Source: a virus. From it: 29,740 nt of DNA. Shown piece after piece: positions 12,442-19,924 of the stretch (position 1 is the stretch's first letter; each line of letters starts with the position of its first letter). The stretch is from positions 1 to 29,740 of the IMG/VR virus record IMGVR_UViG_3300043466_000274; one strand, given 5' to 3'. The notes under the pieces were generated by a model. The model was not told the origin of the DNA. It worked only from the letters and a program-made list of their open reading frames with translations, and searched no databases. The position numbers and the translations under genes were made by a program.

Positions 12442-12656
12442 CAACATATTTAGGTAATGCTTGGGAAGACCAATACGGTCTTAACGTAACAATCAACATC
12501 GAGAAATTAAACGCTGCAATTAAAAGCGGTGAGTTAGATATTAACAAGTACGGTGACGTAAAAGTAAGAGTAGGTAAATTGAAACTACCTAACGAAAAAA
12601 GCAAGGCAACACACTTTGTCGCTTTGCCAAAGCCTAAAAACGATATGCCTTTCTGA
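12438..12656 (+). CDS. small hypothetical protein, 72 aa
   Basis: 72 aa, apparently beta-rich (TTYLGNAWEDQYGLNVTINI, KYGDVKVRVGKLKLPNE), ending PKPKNDMPF. The pattern of short strands with a C-terminal proline-rich tail and acidic/aromatic end faintly recalls single-strand DNA-binding tails, but there is no OB-fold evidence. I associate the family with Bacteroidota phages, function unknown. The stop overlaps the glycosyltransferase ATG by one base. Confidence 0.6.
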   Translation: MTTYLGNAWEDQYGLNVTINIEKLNAAIKSGELDINKYGDVKVRVGKLKLPNEKSKATHFVALPKPKNDMPF

Positions 12657-13681
12657 TGAGGATACTTTGTTTGTTTGACGGATATACGGGAGTGAGCTTT
12701 CATAGGCTATACACTCCCTATGTTCGTATGCAGTTAGATTTGGGAGTTGAAGTAGACGTAAGCCATGATCAGAACGATTGGGTTAACATGGATTTTCAGA
12801 AGTATGATGTTGTAATTTTCAATCGATGGTTAGGCAGGTACCAATACAACATACTGCCAATTCTTGCAAAACTAAAAGTTCCTTACATAGTTGACTTGGA
12901 CGATTACTGGGTGCTACCAAAGTACAACCCTGCATATCAGTTCTATAGAGCATACATCAAGGACGGAGTTAAAAATGCTTTGACCTATGCTGATGGTGTA
13001 ATGGTCACTACCCCTCAACTTGCGGATAAGGTAACAGAGTTTTACAAAGGCGATAACATCTGCATTGCACCGAACGCTTTAGACTTCACCCAAGAGCAAT
13101 GGATGGGGTATGAGCAGCACGAACCTACAATAGGGTGGATAGGTGGAATAAGCCACGTAGAGGACTTAAAACTATTAAGCGGACAGATAGCACCACTTTG
13201 CGAAAAATACGGCTATAAGTTCTTAATGGGAGGTCACCACGAGAATAGTAGACTATGGGCAACAATGGAAGAGGCGATAACAGGACGCAAACAAAAAGAC
13301 AGACCTGATTGGTTTATTAGAAGAGAGGGAACTAACCCTGCTGCATACGGAAAGTTTTATGCTGAAATGGACATTGCACTTGCACCTTTGACTAATCAGC
13401 ATTTCAACAGATACAAGTCAGAGTTGAAAATCGTTGAGGCTGCCGCTTATCGTTTGCCTATTCTTGTTTCATCGGTAGAACCATACACTAACCACCGTAA
13501 CAATTTAGGAGTATTTTTTGTTACGAATAACGATTGGAAAACTCCTTTAGAGCAGTTAATGAAATCGGGCAAATCTAAAGAGGTAGGAAAGATTAATCAC
13601 GTATACTGCAACGAGCATCACAACATCCAGAGCATTAACAAAACAAGGTTAGAGTTTATTCAAAAAGTAATAGCACCCTAA
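12656..13681 (+). CDS. glycosyltransferase, GT-B / GT4-like
   Basis: 341 aa. The N-terminal half has an alternating strand/helix Rossmann pattern (MRILCLFDGYTGVSFHRLYT, VPYIVDLDDYW). The C-terminal half shows IGWIGGISHVEDLKLL, the GT-B donor-side glycine loop, and KSELKIVEAAAYRLPILVSS, the E-x7-E region that contacts the nucleotide-sugar in family GT4. It would move a sugar from an NDP-sugar to an acceptor; possible acceptors are modified bases, virion proteins or host surface glycans. Its location between small and large terminase genes is unusual and raises the possibility of recent insertion. Two copies of TAGCACCCT directly follow, spanning its stop. Confidence 0.85.
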   Translation: MRILCLFDGYTGVSFHRLYTPYVRMQLDLGVEVDVSHDQNDWVNMDFQKYDVVIFNRWLGRYQYNILPILAKLKVPYIVDLDDYWVLPKYNPAYQFYRAYIKDGVKNALTYADGVMVTTPQLADKVTEFYKGDNICIAPNALDFTQEQWMGYEQHEPTIGWIGGISHVEDLKLLSGQIAPLCEKYGYKFLMGGHHENSRLWATMEEAITGRKQKDRPDWFIRREGTNPAAYGKFYAEMDIALAPLTNQHFNRYKSELKIVEAAAYRLPILVSSVEPYTNHRNNLGVFFVTNNDWKTPLEQLMKSGKSKEVGKINHVYCNEHHNIQSINKTRLEFIQKVIAP

Positions 13682-13740
13682 TTAGCACCCTCAAGTTTAA
13701 AAAAGTTCATTTAAATAAACCACAAGTATAGGAATAATTC

Positions 13741-14928
13741 ATGCAGATAAACTACAAGAGACCATATTTGACAACTTATCAAAAGGCAATCCTTGATAGT
13801 CCTGCACGTTATACTATTACTGCTGCATCTACTAAAACAGGTAAGACGGCATCACATATCATTTGGCTATTTGAACAAGCCTTAACGCTAAAAGAAAACC
13901 AAGCGGTGTGGTGGGTTGCACCGGTATACCAACAAGCAGAGATAGCATTCCGAAGGATGAAGGCTCAAGTCAATGAAAAGAACTTCTTTCACTCTAATGA
14001 GTCTAAACTTGTTTTAACTACTCCTTTAGGCTCACGGATAGAATTTAAGTCAGCAGAAAAGCCTGACAACTTATACGGAGACGATGTCTACGCTGCTGTG
14101 TTTGACGAAGCATCCAGAGCAAGAGAAGATTCATGGTATGCACTACGTTCTACCTTAACTGCAACTCAAGGCAAGTGCAAACTAATCGGTAACGTCAAAG
14201 GTAAAAAGAATTGGTTTTACAAGTTGGGAGAAAGAGCCAAAGCAGGAGAGCCTAATCACGAGTACTTTAAAATAACGGCTTATGATGCAGCAAAAGAAGG
14301 CATCATTGAACCAGAGGAAATAGAACAAGCTAAACGAGACTTGCCGTCACATATTTTCAAAGAATTGTACCTTGCAGAACCTGCGGAAGACAACTCAAAC
14401 CCTTTCGGGTACGATAACATTGAAAAGTGCATTATAAGTACCTCTTCGGGTATACCTGTAGCATACGGCATAGATTTAGCCAAGTATACTGACTGGACGG
14501 TTATTATTGGTTTAAACGATAATGGTCAAGTATGTTACTTTGATAGATTCCAAATGGATTGGTCTCAAACTTTGACAAAAATCGTCAAGACAATAGGTAA
14601 CACTCCTGCTTACATAGATAGTACCGGTGTTGGTGATCCGATAGTTGAACAACTACAAAGAAACCATCCACGAGTACAAGGCTTTAAATTTACATCTCAA
14701 AGCAAACAGCAGCTAATAGAAGGATTGGTTGTAGCAGTACAGCAGCAGCAGATATTCTTCCCTGATGGGAATATAACAGACGAAATGCGTAACTTTGAAT
14801 TTGAATATACAAGAACGGGCGTAAGATACACCGCACCACAAGGTCTACACGATGACTGCGTTATGTCTTTGGCTCTTGCTTGGGATTGCAAACAACACAA
14901 CAAAAAAGGAGTATTTTTTTATGCTTAA
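13741..14928 (+). CDS. terL: terminase large subunit
   Basis: 395-aa packaging motor and nuclease. The ATPase half carries a Walker A-like AASTKTGKT (about 28-36) and Walker B AAVFDEAS with Asp122/Glu123. The RNase H-like nuclease half has GIDLAKYTDW (Asp245), YIDSTGVGD (Asp293) and LHDDCVMSLALAW (Asp371/Asp372), the usual acidic metal ligands. Length and motif spacing are normal for a compact terL. It follows a 59-nt AT-rich gap. Its 3' end overlaps the next gene by 8 nt, and AGGAG (14907-14911) near that end is the downstream ribosome site. Confidence 0.96.
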   Translation: MQINYKRPYLTTYQKAILDSPARYTITAASTKTGKTASHIIWLFEQALTLKENQAVWWVAPVYQQAEIAFRRMKAQVNEKNFFHSNESKLVLTTPLGSRIEFKSAEKPDNLYGDDVYAAVFDEASRAREDSWYALRSTLTATQGKCKLIGNVKGKKNWFYKLGERAKAGEPNHEYFKITAYDAAKEGIIEPEEIEQAKRDLPSHIFKELYLAEPAEDNSNPFGYDNIEKCIISTSSGIPVAYGIDLAKYTDWTVIIGLNDNGQVCYFDRFQMDWSQTLTKIVKTIGNTPAYIDSTGVGDPIVEQLQRNHPRVQGFKFTSQSKQQLIEGLVVAVQQQQIFFPDGNITDEMRNFEFEYTRTGVRYTAPQGLHDDCVMSLALAWDCKQHNKKGVFFYA

Positions 14929-15160
14929 TATGAAACTATACACGAGAGAACAAATGATTGAGGCATTTGAATATGGCAAAACATTAAAAGGATTTGATTG
15001 GATTGGTGATATGATAGACTCATTAGAAGCAATCGAACTACCAAGTTCTACAGATTTAGAAAAAAAAGCATTTGAATTGCACAAAAATTCTTTGTTAGAA
15101 TTTAACTCCTATTTAGACGGTGGGAAATTTGTAATTGATAAAATAGCACATACAAAATGA
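14921..15160 (+). CDS. small acidic protein, MKLYT-type paralogue
   Basis: 79 aa, read MLNMKLYTREQMIEAFEYGK, then IELPSSTDLEKKAFE and a final helix ending FVIDKIAHTK. It has the same plan as the protein at 3895-4125 (MKLYT start, P-S-rich turn, D-K-I end), so I take them as paralogues. AGGAG at 14907-14911 lies 9 nt upstream of the ATG at 14921, which supports that start over the ATG at 14930. An ATGA overlap leads into the tail-chaperone gene. Its placement between terminase and tail genes, far from the early copy, is unexplained. Confidence 0.65.
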   Translation: MLNMKLYTREQMIEAFEYGKTLKGFDWIGDMIDSLEAIELPSSTDLEKKAFELHKNSLLEFNSYLDGGKFVIDKIAHTK

Positions 15161-15699
15161 ATTGGAACGACATAACAATCGAGAAACTTCAACTGATAAA
15201 CCAAGTTGACACAAATAACCCAATAGAACGCACAGCACAGATTGTCAGCATTCTGAAAGAGTTGCCTTACGAACACGTTGAGACTTGGACTCTTGACGAA
15301 TTAAGAAAAGTAGACCTTACCTTTTTAGAGAAAATTCCAAAGTCACCATTAAAGTTTAAGTTTAAGCATCAAGGGAAACGCTATCGATTAGTTAAGAACG
15401 CTCAAGAAATGAACGCTCACCATTTCATCGAATTGCAAGAATTAAGCAAAAAAGATGTAATCGAGGCGCTACCCGAGATTATTGGGTGCTTATCGTACCG
15501 TGTTAATATTTTTGGGCGCAGAGTAAAAGACGACTACGAAGTAAAGGTAGAGGCTTACAAATCACTTCCATTTGTCAAGTTTTATACTTACGCTCTTTTT
15601 TTTTCGACTCTCTTTCCAGCGTTATTAGACGCTACCCTAACTTATTTGAAGGAGAAGGAGAAGGAAGTGCAGACGCATTTGGATGGCTTACACTCATAG
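15157..15699 (+). CDS. tail assembly chaperone, short (gpG-like) form
   Basis: 180-aa acidic/helical protein (NWNDITIEKLQLINQVDTNN, FKFKHQGKRYRLV, LSKKDVIEALPEI) encoded just upstream of the tail and tape-measure genes, where tail-assembly chaperones lie. Siphoviral chaperones come in a short and a frameshifted long form that bind tape measure and tail-tube protein during tail assembly. A nine-T run near its 3' end and an open -1 frame beyond its stop support the same arrangement here. The start is ATGA-coupled to the previous gene. Confidence 0.72.
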   Translation: MNWNDITIEKLQLINQVDTNNPIERTAQIVSILKELPYEHVETWTLDELRKVDLTFLEKIPKSPLKFKFKHQGKRYRLVKNAQEMNAHHFIELQELSKKDVIEALPEIIGCLSYRVNIFGRRVKDDYEVKVEAYKSLPFVKFYTYALFFSTLFPALLDATLTYLKEKEKEVQTHLDGLHS

Positions 15700-15881
15700 A
15701 TAAGTTAGCAGGTGGCAGACGAGCAGAGTGGGATAAGATTCTTGAAATGCCGTTGATTGAGTTCTTAAATACGTTAGCCTTTCACACAACAATCAAGAAA
15801 GAGCAGCAGAAGAGATTAGAGAAGGCAGCAGGGCAAGGATTTGAAGCTTATGTCTGTGCTTGTCTAAATGAGATAATATAA
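15157..15881 (+). CDS. tail assembly chaperone, long -1 frameshift (gpGT-like) form
   Basis: Frameshift product predicted from a join of 15157-15603 with 15603-15881. If ribosomes slip back one base on the T7 heptamer at 15597-15603, translation continues in the -1 frame through EGEGEGSADAFGWLTLIDKL and EFLNTLAFHTTIKKEQQKR, ending CACLNEII. The tail domain thus adds about 92 residues for a total near 241. The region 15700-15881 has no usable early ATG of its own yet is clearly protein-like, which is the expected sign. The exact slip position is inferred. Confidence 0.68.
15597..15603 (+). other. candidate -1 programmed frameshift site (TTTTTTT)
   Basis: Nine consecutive T (15596-15604) place a T TTT TTT heptamer in the zero frame of the chaperone gene, an ideal X XXY YYZ slippery site. 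The -1 frame is open from upstream of the site to the stop at 15879-15881. No other canonical heptamer was seen between here and the zero-frame stop. Confidence 0.6.
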
Positions 15882-15954
15882 AACGAGTGATCCGATACTG
15901 ACATTAAGTTGGGTGTGAAAGCGGATTAACGGCTACACCGCACGGCTCGTTTTT
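15880..15954 (+). ncRNA. pseudoknot-capable structured RNA / terminator between chaperone and tail genes
   Basis: Outer stem: AAAACGAG (15880-15887) with CTCGTTTT (15946-15953), 8 bp. Next to it, a 7-bp stem joins TGATCCG (15888-15894) to CGGATTA (15922-15928, one G-U). Its loop segment GGTGTG (15912-15917) pairs with TACACC (15934-15939), crossing the second stem and so making a pseudoknot. A T-run follows the outer stem, so it may also terminate transcription. The 107-nt gap 15882-15988 holds no ORF. I do not match it to a known RNA class. Confidence 0.5.
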
Positions 15955-15988
15955 AGGACACTTTAGAACTATTGTTATTTAATATTGT

Positions 15989-17164
15989 ATGGCTTTATCA
16001 TTTAAGCATCAACCTGCTTCGGGAATTAGTTTTTTACCTGCATATAACGACAATATCTATGTAGTTAGTGAGAGTGCTTCAGGTACTTACTCGCAGTTTA
16101 ACTTCAAGTTTAATACGGTAATCGTTGACTCAAACGCTTCTGGCAACATCACAATGCTAAAAGCCCCTATCTACTATGGTAGTACAAATAAGGGAGTGTT
16201 TAACATTGCACGAGTTTTAGAAAACTATGTGACCTACGATTGGAACTACGCAGATAGTGCAGCAAGTGGATGCACAAATTCAGTCTTCAGATACCAAGCA
16301 CGTTTCGGATATGAATACAGCACAGGTGCAACTTCTGACATTATCTTATCTACTGGAGTAACTTCTGAATCAGCGAGAAAAGTTTGGAACGCTGCGTTAT
16401 CTCCTGAAGAGTTTTTAACTTTTGATGAAGGAGACTATTTAATGGGTACAGGCTCAACGGCTAAATTCCTAACACACAACTTTAATAAAAGAATACACAT
16501 TGACCAAAAAGATTGGCTCTACGCTTTACACGCTGGGACTCTTCATCATTTGGATGTTAGTTTTTCTCCAAGCGGTTCTACTACTATTAATGGGACGGCT
16601 CAAGACATTACTCGTTTCCCTATTGGCAGCAATATTCCAGGCGGTATTCCAATCGGTACGAAGTCATACACCATCACACCAAAGAACAGCAGCAACGCCA
16701 CAATCGGAAGTGCCTATACTATAACGATAGACGAAAGGTGTAGCAAATATGGCGATGTAGATTTGTACTTTTTGAACAAGTTAGGCGGTGTTGAGTCATT
16801 TAGATTCTCGATGTTAAAGAGACAGAATCTCACTTACAATCGCAAGTCATACAAACGCAATCCATACACGCTAAACAACACAGCGGTCGAGTATCAGACA
16901 ACAAACCAAGACCATCACAACACAGACTTTTATACTGACTCTACTACACGCTTCACGCTAAACTCTGACTTTATTACGGAGGCAGAAGCAGATTGGCTAA
17001 AAGAGTTGATAGGCTCTACTTATGTATGGATGTATGACGGATCACTTAAAGCGGTCAACATTAAAACCAGCGAATACGAGAGAAGATACCACGTCAATGA
17101 CAAGGTTTTCAATTTGACTTTAGAAGTAGAGATTTCTTACAACGATAAATCACAAAGACGATGA
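15989..17164 (+). CDS. virion tail protein (distal tail/baseplate-like), 391 aa
   Basis: Predominantly beta-structured 391-aa protein (FKHQPASGISFLPAYNDNIY near the start; YSITID-like strands; EADWLKELIGSTYVWMYDG near the end). The order chaperone, this protein, a 920-aa tail protein, tape measure indicates a tail structural role. The C-terminal EADWLKELI...VWMY...VNIKTSEYE pattern resembles tail proteins that end in a distal-tail-like domain. The family is typical for Bacteroidota phages but I cannot place it precisely. Its start follows an AT-rich leader without Shine-Dalgarno. ATGA joins it to the next gene. Confidence 0.6.
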   Translation: MALSFKHQPASGISFLPAYNDNIYVVSESASGTYSQFNFKFNTVIVDSNASGNITMLKAPIYYGSTNKGVFNIARVLENYVTYDWNYADSAASGCTNSVFRYQARFGYEYSTGATSDIILSTGVTSESARKVWNAALSPEEFLTFDEGDYLMGTGSTAKFLTHNFNKRIHIDQKDWLYALHAGTLHHLDVSFSPSGSTTINGTAQDITRFPIGSNIPGGIPIGTKSYTITPKNSSNATIGSAYTITIDERCSKYGDVDLYFLNKLGGVESFRFSMLKRQNLTYNRKSYKRNPYTLNNTAVEYQTTNQDHHNTDFYTDSTTRFTLNSDFITEAEADWLKELIGSTYVWMYDGSLKAVNIKTSEYERRYHVNDKVFNLTLEVEISYNDKSQRR

Positions 17165-19923
17165 TAGAAATAATAGCTGAAGGCTATCAGTTAGAGGTAA
17201 ACGATGATTTAAATCTACTCATTAATCGGGAAATTTCCGATTTACGAGAGCCAGAGAAACGATCATCAGATTGGAGTAAGACTTTTACGCTTCCCGGTAC
17301 AAAGGTAAACAACAAGTTCTTTAACGCTTTCTTTGAAGTTGGTAAGGTAACCATCGGAGGCAACATTCAGCAGATATCGGACTTCAAGGTAAACAAGAAG
17401 GCTAATTGCACAATAATTGCACATGGCATGGAGCAGCTTGTCGGCTTCTTGCGATTGACAGAAGTTGTGCTAACTGACACAAATCAGATAGAGTATAACT
17501 GCACGGTGCATGGCGAGACTGCTGACCTTTTCACTAACATCAAGGATAAGAAGTTATCAGAACTTGATTTCAGCGAATACAACCACGTTTTAAATAAGAC
17601 CAATATCGTTAATAGTTGGGATACATCTATTTGGTACGATGGTGCAAGTGGTACACCTTTTGAGCTTGGCAGAGGTTACACCTATTCTCAAATGTTGCCT
17701 AAAAGAGCAACTAAAGGCTATAACTCAAGAGAGTGGAGAGTTGATGATCATATACCTTGCCTTTACGCAAAGACCGTAATAGACAAGATTTTCTCTCAAG
17801 CAGGGTACAGATACACTTCTGACTCGTTCTTTAATTTAGAGCGTTTTAAAAGGCTTATTATCCCCTATACTAATTTAGGGTTTACAATTACAGATAGTCA
17901 ACTTACAGATAGACTTTATCAGGCACAAGTAACAGGAAACACAACTATTCCATCCTGGGAAAACAATCCAACAGGTGCAACCATACCTGCCGCTAACGAT
18001 TCAACAGGCGGTAACTTTGACAACGGTAGTAATTACAATAATTCAACTTATAAGTATACTTGCCCTGCAAGTGGTAGATATGAGTTTTATGTTACTTTAG
18101 ACGGATCTTCTGCATACGTTGATACTGACGGTGCATTATGTAGAGCAGGATTTGGTATATTTGTCAATAACACCTTTGTCAATTTTATTGTAGTTAATGG
18201 GCAAATTCAATCAAATAACGCAGTATTTAATGAAACTCAAAGCAATTCAGTATCTTTAGTAGAAGGAGATGAAGTTGAGATTAAGTTTGGTGCTATCTAT
18301 GTCAATTCAACTTCTGGTAGTATTGTAAGGCTATCAACTATTGACATTACAAACAATACTTATGTTTTTAATAAATCAAAGTCAAGTGGTTACGCTTATA
18401 AAACTGCATTAGACTTCGCTCATTTCTTTGTTGGAGAATACACACAAACCGAACTACTTGCAAACTTTGTCAAGATGTTCAATTTGTACATCGAGCCTAC
18501 ACAAGATAGCAAGGTTTTAAGAATACAAACAAGAGATAACTTCTATGTTGGTTCTGTTGATTGGTCTCAAAAATTAGACTACTCACAGCCTTATGACATT
18601 GTACCTTACGGAGAATTACAAGGCAACCCTTACAAGTTCTCATACAAGGAAGGTCAAGACGAAGAAAACAAGCAGTATAAAACAAATACTAATCAAGTAT
18701 ACGGAGAGCGTACCTATCGAATAGATAACGACTTCATCAAGAATGAGAAAAAGATAGATATCACTTTTGCACCTACTTTGCTTTACGAAGATGATTCAGT
18801 TTCTCGTTATTACTCCGAAGCAACCAATCAAGATGGTAAAGTTGGAGATTTAAGAATATTGTACTACGGTGGCTTGGAAAGTTGTTCACTTTACAGATTA
18901 TACGAATTCGGATCTCCAGGCATATCTGATAATAGAACAAGCTATCCTTTAACATTGCATATAGACAACCCTGCAAATATGCAGTTTGACCTATTGTTTG
19001 GGATGCCTCGTGAAATTAAGGCTTATTTGAATCTTGAGTACAGCAACCAGAATTTAGTAAACACTTACTATTACCAAACTCTAACAGAAATAACCGACAG
19101 AGATTCCAAGATATTCAGAGGATTCTTCAGAATTACTACAAAGGATTGGCAGACGATGAAGATGTCTAACCTTTATTTCTTTGAGGGGCAATATTGGAGA
19201 CTGCAAAAAGTGACTGATTATAACCCATTGGTAGACGATGTTTTTCAATGTGAGTTCTTATTGGTTAAATACTACAAGCCTTTCACACCTACTAAAAAGG
19301 GATTAGACTTTTCTGATGTCATTAATGCAGGAACTGGAGACGCACAGCAGATTCCTTTCTCTTCTAAAGGCGGCAGTACCGGTGCATCAACAAAAGGAGT
19401 CTATGTCGGTAACTCTGAAGGCAGAGGAGGTCAAAATGTAGTAGTAGGAAACCTTAACGCAGTAGGAGGTGATTACAATGTAGTTACAAGTTCGGAGCGT
19501 GTTATCATTCCTGATGGTTACGATAATATAACTGCAATTAGGTGCAACGAGTACAACGTACCTTACACAGATAGATTGTACGTTGAGAACTACCCTTGCT
19601 TGGGAAGTTGGATGTCAGGAGGAAAGGTTACAAGTATAACTACGGCAGATTCGCCATATTTAGCCACTTCTGAAGATTGGTTAATTTTATGTAACACGAG
19701 TGGTGGGAATATCACCGTAACTCTTCCAACACCAAGTGCAGACAACAGCGGAAAGATGTACACGGTTAAGAAGACTGCATCAAATCACTCGGTAACGATT
19801 AACGCTGGAGATGGTTCAATTTTGATTGATGACGCAACCTCTCACACAGATAACGCTAAAAACGGCTACGACCAAGTAGTTAGTGATGGCACTCAATATT
19901 GGATAATAACACACGGACATTAA
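17161..19923 (+). CDS. large tail tip / receptor-interaction candidate, 920 aa
   Basis: Very large beta-rich protein. The N-terminal block MIEIIAEGYQLEVNDDLNLL with KRSSDWSKTFTLPGTKVNN is a pattern I associate with Bacteroidota phage and prophage tail proteins. The middle (about residues 300-400) looks like an inserted carbohydrate-binding-type beta-sandwich (ASGRYEFYVTLDGSSAYVDT). The last 90 residues (WLILCNTSGGNITVTLPTPS, YDQVVSDGTQYWIITHG) match the small C-terminal domain found at the end of many phage fibre and tip proteins. It lies directly before the tape measure, the reverse of the classical lambda order. Function in adsorption is inference. Confidence 0.6.
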   Translation: MIEIIAEGYQLEVNDDLNLLINREISDLREPEKRSSDWSKTFTLPGTKVNNKFFNAFFEVGKVTIGGNIQQISDFKVNKKANCTIIAHGMEQLVGFLRLTEVVLTDTNQIEYNCTVHGETADLFTNIKDKKLSELDFSEYNHVLNKTNIVNSWDTSIWYDGASGTPFELGRGYTYSQMLPKRATKGYNSREWRVDDHIPCLYAKTVIDKIFSQAGYRYTSDSFFNLERFKRLIIPYTNLGFTITDSQLTDRLYQAQVTGNTTIPSWENNPTGATIPAANDSTGGNFDNGSNYNNSTYKYTCPASGRYEFYVTLDGSSAYVDTDGALCRAGFGIFVNNTFVNFIVVNGQIQSNNAVFNETQSNSVSLVEGDEVEIKFGAIYVNSTSGSIVRLSTIDITNNTYVFNKSKSSGYAYKTALDFAHFFVGEYTQTELLANFVKMFNLYIEPTQDSKVLRIQTRDNFYVGSVDWSQKLDYSQPYDIVPYGELQGNPYKFSYKEGQDEENKQYKTNTNQVYGERTYRIDNDFIKNEKKIDITFAPTLLYEDDSVSRYYSEATNQDGKVGDLRILYYGGLESCSLYRLYEFGSPGISDNRTSYPLTLHIDNPANMQFDLLFGMPREIKAYLNLEYSNQNLVNTYYYQTLTEITDRDSKIFRGFFRITTKDWQTMKMSNLYFFEGQYWRLQKVTDYNPLVDDVFQCEFLLVKYYKPFTPTKKGLDFSDVINAGTGDAQQIPFSSKGGSTGASTKGVYVGNSEGRGGQNVVVGNLNAVGGDYNVVTSSERVIIPDGYDNITAIRCNEYNVPYTDRLYVENYPCLGSWMSGGKVTSITTADSPYLATSEDWLILCNTSGGNITVTLPTPSADNSGKMYTVKKTASNHSVTINAGDGSILIDDATSHTDNAKNGYDQVVSDGTQYWIITHGH

Positions 19924-19924
19924 A

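Noticed and set aside
13671-13691. Direct repeat TAGCACCCT twice as a cos or packaging site
   Set aside because: Only two 9-bp copies at 12-nt spacing; too little to support a packaging-site call, though noted as a possible insertion scar.
15895-15945. Hammerhead ribozyme (CTGA ... GAAA seen near 15898-15920)
   Set aside because: The CUGAUGA core is missing (CUGACAU instead) and the helices found do not give the three-stem junction.
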